DNA from: Pomacea canaliculata
Lineage: Eukaryota > Mollusca > Gastropoda > Architaenioglossa > Ampullariidae
Assembly (NCBI RefSeq): GCF_003073045.1
Contig: NC_037603.1
Coordinates: 14,824,192 to 14,888,191, forward strand
DNA: 64,000 nucleotides
Direction of reading: 5' to 3'
A model generated the notes under the pieces. That model searched no databases and was not told where the DNA came from. It worked only from the letters and a program-made list of their open reading frames with translations. Within the stretch, counting starts at the first letter, position 1; every line of letters starts with the position of its first letter. A program made the translations under genes and the position numbers. Below, one piece after another: positions 56,471 to 64,000 of the stretch.

Positions 56471-59400
56471 CCATTGCCTTGGCATGTTTTAAATAACGCA
56501 TGGGAAATAATCCACTGTGAAAAGGCATGTAGAGGAAAAGGAGTTAAGCAAAACCTCGACTTCCTCGCTTCGATTCCCCATACAGGTGCCGGGGCTCACA
56601 CAAGGCAGAAATCAAATGCTGCTGGCCAAAGGAGATCAAGGAAAGGAACACGGAAGGAAAACAGGGGATGAACGAAAAAAAATTTAACAAGTTGGCGTAA
56701 AAAACACACGTGGCTGCTGTCAATGTAAACAAACTGGCGCTCGTGTTAGCACAAAAGGGTGAAAGTTTTTTGAAAACTGCACAGGAACTTTGCTTCCAGC
56801 AATTTAAGCAGGTGCATTTTTAATTTTTCTCTTTTGTCCTTCGATTTTTGTCCTTTCTTCCTTTCAGACGCATTAGAGTGACCTCCCTTTCGCCTTAATT
56901 TATGAAGACAGTTATTGTTCACTGTCGTTGGACTTAATAATTATTTTTATCTTTAATGGACTGAGCACAATTCATTCAGGAACTTCATTATTTAAGAGCA
57001 CATGAAATGGCATCATGACATTTTAAAAATACAGATAAATGTGATTGATGCCTTTCTGTTCCTCCATAACTATTTTAGCGAGGTGTTGAGTGGACGGTTG
57101 AGACATTCTGAGATGACAAATGTCTAATGAACAAGCCGTCGACACGATTGCTAAAAAGTAAAAAAGTGCAGACATTGGATTACCATGCGAAGGTGTTTAA
57201 TGGAAAGGCAAATATTCTCGGAGTTCGCAAAGTTCACTTCATGCAATTGATATCTCTTTGATATTCACGTAGGAAGGAAATTTAACTGGAAATTTTAAAC
57301 CAGGTATTAAGGATGGGATTTTTAAAATGCCAGAATTTGGTGCAGAAAAGACAATGCTTTTCAAGTACAGGTGATTTTCAGTTAACTTCACAGTGTGATT
57401 TTCGCACATTAAATGGACTTTCCAACACTGTGTTACGTGTGAGAACGAGGCGAGGTGGGGGTGACAGAGGAAAGTATAAATAAAAATAAAAACAGTTCAT
57501 AAACATCACAATCTCGGAAACTGTCTTCGTCTGCGAAGCCTTTTTTATGGCGAACCCAAACAGGAGACTGATATGAACATTTTCAAATTCAAAAAGTGAA
57601 AGGACTGGTCTGTCTGTGCGCTTCATAACATCACAAGCGTGAAAAGGGAGGCAAACATTGTTCACATGAAATATTCATTTGATCTCAACCCCCAGGCCCT
57701 CCTTTCCCGCAAAAATGAGAGATTGTAATATCACAAACAAGCGAATTGAGGCTCATGCATTGTCACCTGCTGTGTTGAAACATAAATCTTTGACAAAGAC
57801 TTTTTGTCTAACTCAAAAGAGCTTTGTGTGTGCCTGCTGTCCTTGCATATTGAATATTGTCGGTGATGGTTGTAACAGCAGTGTTGTAGGGTAGAGCAGC
57901 AGTGAGGGGTTAATTCCTAGTATAGTGCCATTTAAAGACAGCCATCCTGGATCAGAGGTCATTGTATTTTTCTCTCTTTGTGGATGTTACAATTTTAAGA
58001 GAGATGAACAACAAGGGTTAATATTTTTCAGGGTGGTTTGGGTTTCTCACCCTCTTCATCTTTCCCTGTAGTGTGAAAGGGGAAGCTGAGAGGTACAAGC
58101 ATTTTTGTACAAACACACCAAGCACACTGACTCTCCCACTCATCCACTGCCAGACCACGGTCCAGAGACCCACCTCACCCACACATCTCCTCCAGACCCA
58201 CCCACCAATCCCTGTTTAGCGTTCGACGACCAGTTCGCTCATTTCTTGAAAGATAAATATTACGACTCCCTCGACAGAACGTAACAGCTATGACGAGCCT
58301 CCTTGTCTGTGCGAAGGGACAGTTGGATAACCCTCCTGCTGACCCCTCCATAACCGTCGTGCTCAGACTTGACCCCGGCTAATTCCCACTTCACCCTCTT
58401 CTTCCCTACTTCCGACTTTATCCCTCATTTCTTCTCTCCCTTCCTGTTGTCTGTTTTTGCGATTCTTTATATCTTCTGTCTATTTCTCGCTCGCATACTA
58501 CATGTCTTATTTTCTCCTCTCCCCTGTAGTTCGTCTCCAAAGACTCGTAACCGAGAAAAACGACGGAGGGCTTTGGAGGGGGCGGGGGAATGAAACCCTC
58601 TTCATGACAAGACTGTAACCGCAAGAAAAGAAGGACGCTAATGGCAGAAACCGCAGAAAAAGAGAAGAAAAAAAAATCCTTCGATCTTGGCCACACCAGA
58701 GTCGGGGCCCCTTACGTCCTGCTCTGAACACGGAGGGTATCGGCGGGTCGCCGGAGGGAGCGCTCTCTTCCCACAGTAATGAGACTTCCCGAAGCCGCTT
58801 TGTTCCAGTGTCAGAGATGGCGGGGACGAAGCATGATGGCGCAAAACAACAAAAGGTTGAGGAAGAAATGATGGCAGAAAGAAGCCCTCTCAGTCCTCCA
58901 CCAACATCGAGAGAAGAAGAAGAGAGGAGGGGAGAGCTTGTGTAATTTACTAGTGCGCCTGCTGTGTCGAGAGTCCGGGTTTGAAATATTTGTTAAAGAA
59001 TTCAGGACAGACCTCGGGTAAGTAATCGGAGTCTGCCACCGGCTGGCCTTGGTTGCTGCTGAGCCATGTAAGTGATGAAGGGGTAGGGATGAGAAGAGAC
59101 GGGTGGCAGAGAAAGTTCGGAAAGGTGAGAAAAGTCACGAGAGGGCAAAGAAAGATAAAAGAGAAAGATTGTTTATTCCTTTTGTCTTCAGTCTTTTGAA
59201 GTGAATCGAAGAAGGTGGCAAACTTCGTCCTTCTGGTACAGAAACAGGACCAATACAGTGTGATAATGGCTTCTCTGCAATATTATATCAGAAGAGATAT
59301 TATTTTACCGGTATTGTAGCAGAATCAAAAGAATATTTGCACTACTAGAATATTATACAAGATTATACAATATTATATTATACAAGAATCAATACAGTTT

Positions 59401-60019
59401 TTTTCCAGCGTTGACACAAATTATACCAGCATCTACAAAATACATTTGGTCTTGCTTCAGATTATGTTCTCAAAGAAGTAAAAACTTGTGTTAAGGGAAT
59501 AAAATATTGAAATATCAAGGATTCTACTGTCTACGATTATTTTTAAAACGAAAGTAAGCAAAACATTTACAGGGCTTAAGAACGCAAATATTGAATTATC
59601 TTGGAGAAATGAGAGCTAGAGAGAAAAAAGAGCGAGTGAGAGGAAAGGAGAAATGGAGATGATAAAGTGAGAGAAGAAAGAAAGAGTGAAGAAATAAATG
59701 ATTTAGAAGCGGGAAGGAGGAAAATGGGTTGGGAGGAGAAGTGGCTGGGGGATAGTATGACGAGAGGCTGCAGAGAAAGCTACACTCACAGTTAATAAAC
59801 ATCGCCATGTGCAGATCTGCTTTTACAACAAAAGTGTTTGCATGTTCTTCTGTTTTCATGTCTTCTTTCTGGTCTTTACAGTGGCGATCGAGATGAGAAA
59901 ATAAACAAAAAGTAGTCCCTAACCGTTCGGTCGTTGAAGGATGGTGTGTGTGTGAATGTCAGAGCTCGCACCTTTTTTTCACGCCCACCCAGTTGATGCT
60001 GCACACGCAGTCACCTGCA
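56471..60019. other. Stretch with no supported gene
   Basis: GC-richer pieces at 58.1-58.9 kb carry C/T-rich frames without domains. No splice-supported exon recognised. Confidence 0.35.
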
Positions 60020-60205
60020 TCTTTTTCTCTCTTCACCAACCCTCTTCGAAGCCAGGTATCCATTCAACAGCTGTGTTTCAAATAGGTTGGAGGGTGGGAA
60101 AAGAGGACGAGTACGCTGCGCAACACGGGAATCGAACTGGATAGTGTTGCCAGTCTCCGAACTCCAGCATCGATGTTCTAACCATTCGGATACCCGTTTC
60201 CCTCA
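60020..60205 (-). mobile_element. tRNA-derived SINE, minus strand
   Basis: Read on the minus strand: GGGTATCCGAATGGTTAGAA (A-box region, 60.176-60.197 kb), CCAGTTCGATTCCCG (B box, about 60.125-60.139 kb), then GTTGAATGGATACCTGGCTT and AAGAGGGTTGGTGAAG. The last two blocks correspond to the body of the SINE at 40474-40830, so both are probably one family. Confidence 0.6.
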
Positions 60206-62869
60206 AGCACAAGATACGAATCAACCTTTTCCTGACTACTGTTTATGCTCACTTCTCTACTATATCATCCTCACGCTCAATTCATCTCCCTCCCTACTTC
60301 TCCTCGGTCCAGCGGATGATGCTCACGAGGTCATGACCTCCCTACTGGCACAGGAAGCCTGCCACTAGTCTCTTCCTATTTAGCGCGAGGCTCACTTCCT
60401 GCAGGCGCCTGTCATTTTAGGAAGACAATGCTTTAATGTGGGTTTTCTTGCTCGCCATTTCGCAGAGACTATATGAGGAGCAGGTTTCCTCTCTCGTCTT
60501 GCCACAGGGCCCACTCCTCCCACCCACTCCCTCACCCCACCCCGACTGCTCTTTCTACAGCACTCATTAATACCTCCCATTAGGCAGAAACCGATCGTGT
60601 CACACGATACACAAAATGAACAGGTTTCGTATTCAAATTTCAGCTGTTTGGTGGGTCAGTTGGGTGCACTATTTATTTTAGTCTGTTTGAATACAGTCTC
60701 ATAGTCTGCGACTACAAAAACAACAACAGCAACATATAATAAACATTTCTTCACTCAGCAGGGAGCTTAGTTGCCTTTGAAAAAAGTACAAATACATGTA
60801 TATATAAAAATAGAAAAATGAGGTTTTGATCCTCTTCTGGAATGAAAGAAGACTGACTACAGTTGCCCATATAAACTGTTGCTCGAGAATGTTCTTAAGG
60901 ACCTTTCTTAGCAAATGTCTGTGTTCCATACAAAATCTTTTGTCTTGAGCTCTATTTAGGAAATTTTTAGTATTTTCCGCAGGCATGTGGTCTTGAATGT
61001 CTGTTATCCTTACCTCTCTTTTCTTCTTGCATATATATTTCCCTATACTATTTCCTTTCACAAAATAAAGAAAAATTAACTGCTTTGGGCTGTTCTGTCG
61101 GAAGTAAGAAAAGATAGATTCACCGATTGTGTTACATTCTAATTTCAACCCCAATTTGGCAAATTTCCTGCATTGTCCACGGAAATGTTAAGAAACAATC
61201 AATTCCCCTGTCGACTTAAATACGTCCGTGCTAAGTGCCCCAGGTAATATGAAAATGATTATCGTATATTTTAGTCTCGGTTATTAAGGAGAAAGAGGCC
61301 AGCAACAAAAGTTTACAATGCCGTAAAATTTGAGATGCAAATAATTTTTAGTATTCATTACAAATTAAGTCGGAGGAAATATTTTTGCAGGAGTGGAAAA
61401 TTACTGCTTCGTTGGATTATTTTATGAAAGTAGTTTTCCTACGACGCATTCAAATAAGATAAAAAAAAAAAAATTAAAAAAAATAAATAAAAATTGCCAG
61501 GGTTGGTATCTCTGGAAGTGTGATGCTGACTTCATCCGAGGCTGGACCTGAATCTCGTGGATGAATGGATTCAGGAAGGACCTTGTCTCCGTCAATGCAC
61601 GAGTCAATACAAAGGAGATAAGCTGGTTGTTGCTGATGTATTATCAATCGTGTAGACAGAGCTGACCCTTTCATCGGGAGTCTAGACAGAGGGCAAAGGT
61701 CAACGTTTTGTGGAGCGCAAAGACTCACTTATCGTTGACATATACGCAGCTCGTGATTCTAGTGTTCTGCAGGCATGAGCGACTTTATATTCGGAGAAAA
61801 CTTTTCGACTGGTTTACCTTTCGTGCCAAAGCATAACAGCCACCAAGTGGACTGGCAAACCTCTCCTGTTACATGATCACATTTGCATTGATAGCAATTT
61901 TGTTTACCATCATGTGTCCCACTGGACAGTGATGCTTCGGCTGTTGCTGACCAACGGAGACCACTGACAATCAACAAATTTTATCCCAAGTCCCAAAGGC
62001 TCTAATGTTTCAGACCAACTCATTTTGGATGATACCTGATTTCTAGTGACCTAGAAGAATTAAAAGAAATAATTTACGTGTAAGTGATATTGTATAAAAA
62101 GATAAATAGGAATGTGTGTGTCATCATGTATGTTTATATTTTCGAACATCTCAATGCCTCATTACACAGTGAGAGATTAATAAAAAATCTTGAAATCTTG
62201 AAATACAAAGCCACGTCCCAATGCTTCAAAAGTCATGTCCTGGTTTGCATCATTTCACACATAAACATGAGATAACCAATACCATTCGGATAACATACCC
62301 CAGGAACACGCCAAGGAGACAAAACTAACAGATACACATTTCTGTGGCCATCCTTCTCTCCATTACTCTGTGTCCCGGGGGAGAGAAGAAAACAAAGCAG
62401 GACTATCTAGTGGCAGAAAAGGCCAAGAAACCTGAAATGCCAGAATAATGGCGCCGACAGTTTGAAGGGTAGGTGTCAAAGGGTTTCTCCCTCAAAAGCT
62501 TGGACATCGCAGGAGAAATTCCCGCGTGTAAGAACATCCTCCAGTCTATTACATGTCACCAGTAATGTCATCATAGACAAGAGCTTGCTTGGATGTCTCC
62601 AGGGCATGACAATAATAAAGCGGTGCACAAGAACAAGGAGTAAGTGAATTTGCGAGAAAAAGGTTTGATTCCGCAAAGGGAGTTAAAGCCTGTCCATCAA
62701 TTTAAAACCATCTTTAATGTGTTGATTTCTTTTTGGTCTGAGTTTACAAAAATACCTATTATAAAAGATTGTTTGTAAGTAAAATCAACTCCCTTGCAGA
62801 TAATCGGAGTATTAAAATTCTCCTCTTTTAATTTGTAAGTACTGGTTTTTTTCTGTGTTTACGAATCTT
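60206..62869. other. Stretch with no supported gene
   Basis: The 151-codon minus frame at 60699-61154 has no recognisable domain and ends in low-complexity F/Y/C/S residues. Nothing else is named. Confidence 0.35.
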
Positions 62870-62870
62870 C

Positions 62871-62871
62871 A

Positions 62872-62922
<51 letters not shown>
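62871..62922 (+). repeat. (AAT)n microsatellite
   Basis: About 17 perfect AAT units. Confidence 0.92.
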
Positions 62923-62923
<1 letters not shown>

Positions 62924-63032
62924 TTTTTGTCTTTCTTATATTTGTCTTTTATTATTTTTCGGCATAGTTGTTTCTCCTTCCGTCCTTCATGTCTCCTACT
63001 ATTTTGCTCCTTCGTAAGCGTGATTATGTGCG

Positions 63033-63055
63033 ACAACAACAACAACAACAACAAC

Positions 63056-63086
<31 letters not shown>

Positions 63087-63088
63087 CG

Positions 63089-63139
<51 letters not shown>

Positions 63140-63148
63140 TAATAATAA
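63033..63148 (+). repeat. Compound (CAA)n-(TAA)n microsatellite
   Basis: About 18 CAA units with one CA slip, then about 19 TAA units after a single GAT. Located 110 bases after another AAT array. Confidence 0.92.
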
Positions 63149-64000
63149 AAAAAAACATGGGGATTCTTAAAAAAATGCTAGCACTCTCTTTCTCTTCTAT
63201 ATACACGAGACTGCTATTTCAATATTTAAAATAAACCTTTACCGGAATTTTTTTTATTGTTAATAAGAACATCAAAGTCTACTTTGCAATATACGAAACT
63301 TTTTTCCTACTAATAATGTTTTTTTACCGTATTTGTTCTTCGACAGCTTTTACTAAATTCTGTTTCTTTGTAAGCTCCGAATTAAATATTTATATTTCTG
63401 CATCTCTGTTCTCAAATTCCCTTAAATATTACATAAATGTGATATTTCTTGATTTCACTCATTTTGTGCCAGACGAATATCAAGGACTATCACTACAAAA
63501 GAGAATTGGACATTATTGACTCACTGGGGAAAATTGCCTCACGTATTTCATTTCCTTAGCAGGGAGGTTATTATTCCATTCGATGGATGTGGGAAATGGA
63601 ATTCAAAAAGTGAACAGGCTGAGGATGATGGTCCAAGCAGGATGACTCCCCGTTAGTTTGATATTCGGGACTTTAGGCACAATGGAACAAACAAAGGAGT
63701 TGTTTTCCGATGGTCAGAAAAAAAAGGACGGTAAAATGGAACGCAAAGAATCGAATTTCGATTAAATTATAGACATTTTTTTCTTTTGTTTTTTTTTAAT
63801 GGAAGATTTCACAGACAGGACACTCGTGTTACTGCTGTCTGGAACGTAAACATCAGCCACAAAAACATATTCGTTTTCAAATGAGTGGGTGAGCATTTCC
63901 AGAAATGTATATGCATTATCCCCACCTGTTTTCAAACTAAAAAGTCCTGCAGCATCACCATGTCCAGATACAGGATGCAACATATCTGACCTCAGAAATG
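63149..64000. other. Window end, no supported gene
   Basis: AT-rich sequence; the frames at 63316-63519 and 63762-63983 have no recognisable features. Confidence 0.35.

Noticed and set aside
60699..61154. 151-codon minus-strand open frame
   Set aside because: AT-rich composition, no domain, low-complexity C-terminus, no splice or promoter signals.

Overview
This window looks like nuclear DNA from an invertebrate animal. It is AT-rich and gene-poor, with spliced exons (GT-AG boundaries), non-LTR and LTR retrotransposon relics, hAT-type and other inverted-repeat transposon remains, tRNA-derived SINEs and long microsatellites. There are no operons, Shine-Dalgarno sites or phage genes. The repeat mix (tRNA SINEs, CR1/L2-like LINE tails, AATAAAG retroposon ends) suits a lophotrochozoan, possibly a mollusc. 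That placement is an inference and not a proven identification.

Region 1 (1-7.4 kb) is the genic part. A complete intronless DNAJC17-type gene (J domain plus RRM) lies on the minus strand. Upstream on the same strand is the last coding exon of ANAPC2, with a polyA signal, and then an unidentified minus-strand exon. A possible plus-strand 3' terminal gene fragment ends near 7.4 kb. A repeat whose pieces sit at about 0.66-1.14 kb and 3.4-3.6 kb recurs as one block at 5.38-5.83 kb.

Region 2 (8-16.8 kb) starts with a probable LTR and a proline-tRNA primer-binding site. A four-exon plus-strand gene fragment of unknown identity follows (9.25-10.54 kb). Then come two copies, A and B, of an unrecognised small basic-protein gene on the minus strand (11.09-12.03 and 14.24-15.30 kb). 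Their introns are almost identical while their exons have diverged strongly. Copy B is interrupted by a 384-bp inverted-repeat transposon with a perfect 9-bp target duplication. Between the copies lie an orphan open frame and a broken LINE 3' end.

Region 3 (16.8-64 kb) has no gene I can support. It holds LINE fragments (24.2, 28.6-29.1, 39, 53.3 and 56.3 kb), a decayed LTR retrotransposon (52-53.2 kb), SINEs (25.7, 40.5 and 60.1 kb), a 465-bp hAT-like element (43.1-43.5 kb) and simple repeats. Most open frames there are chance frames in low-complexity sequence.

The best candidate for something new is the A/B gene pair with conserved introns and divergent exons. All identifications are from reading by eye; no search was run.
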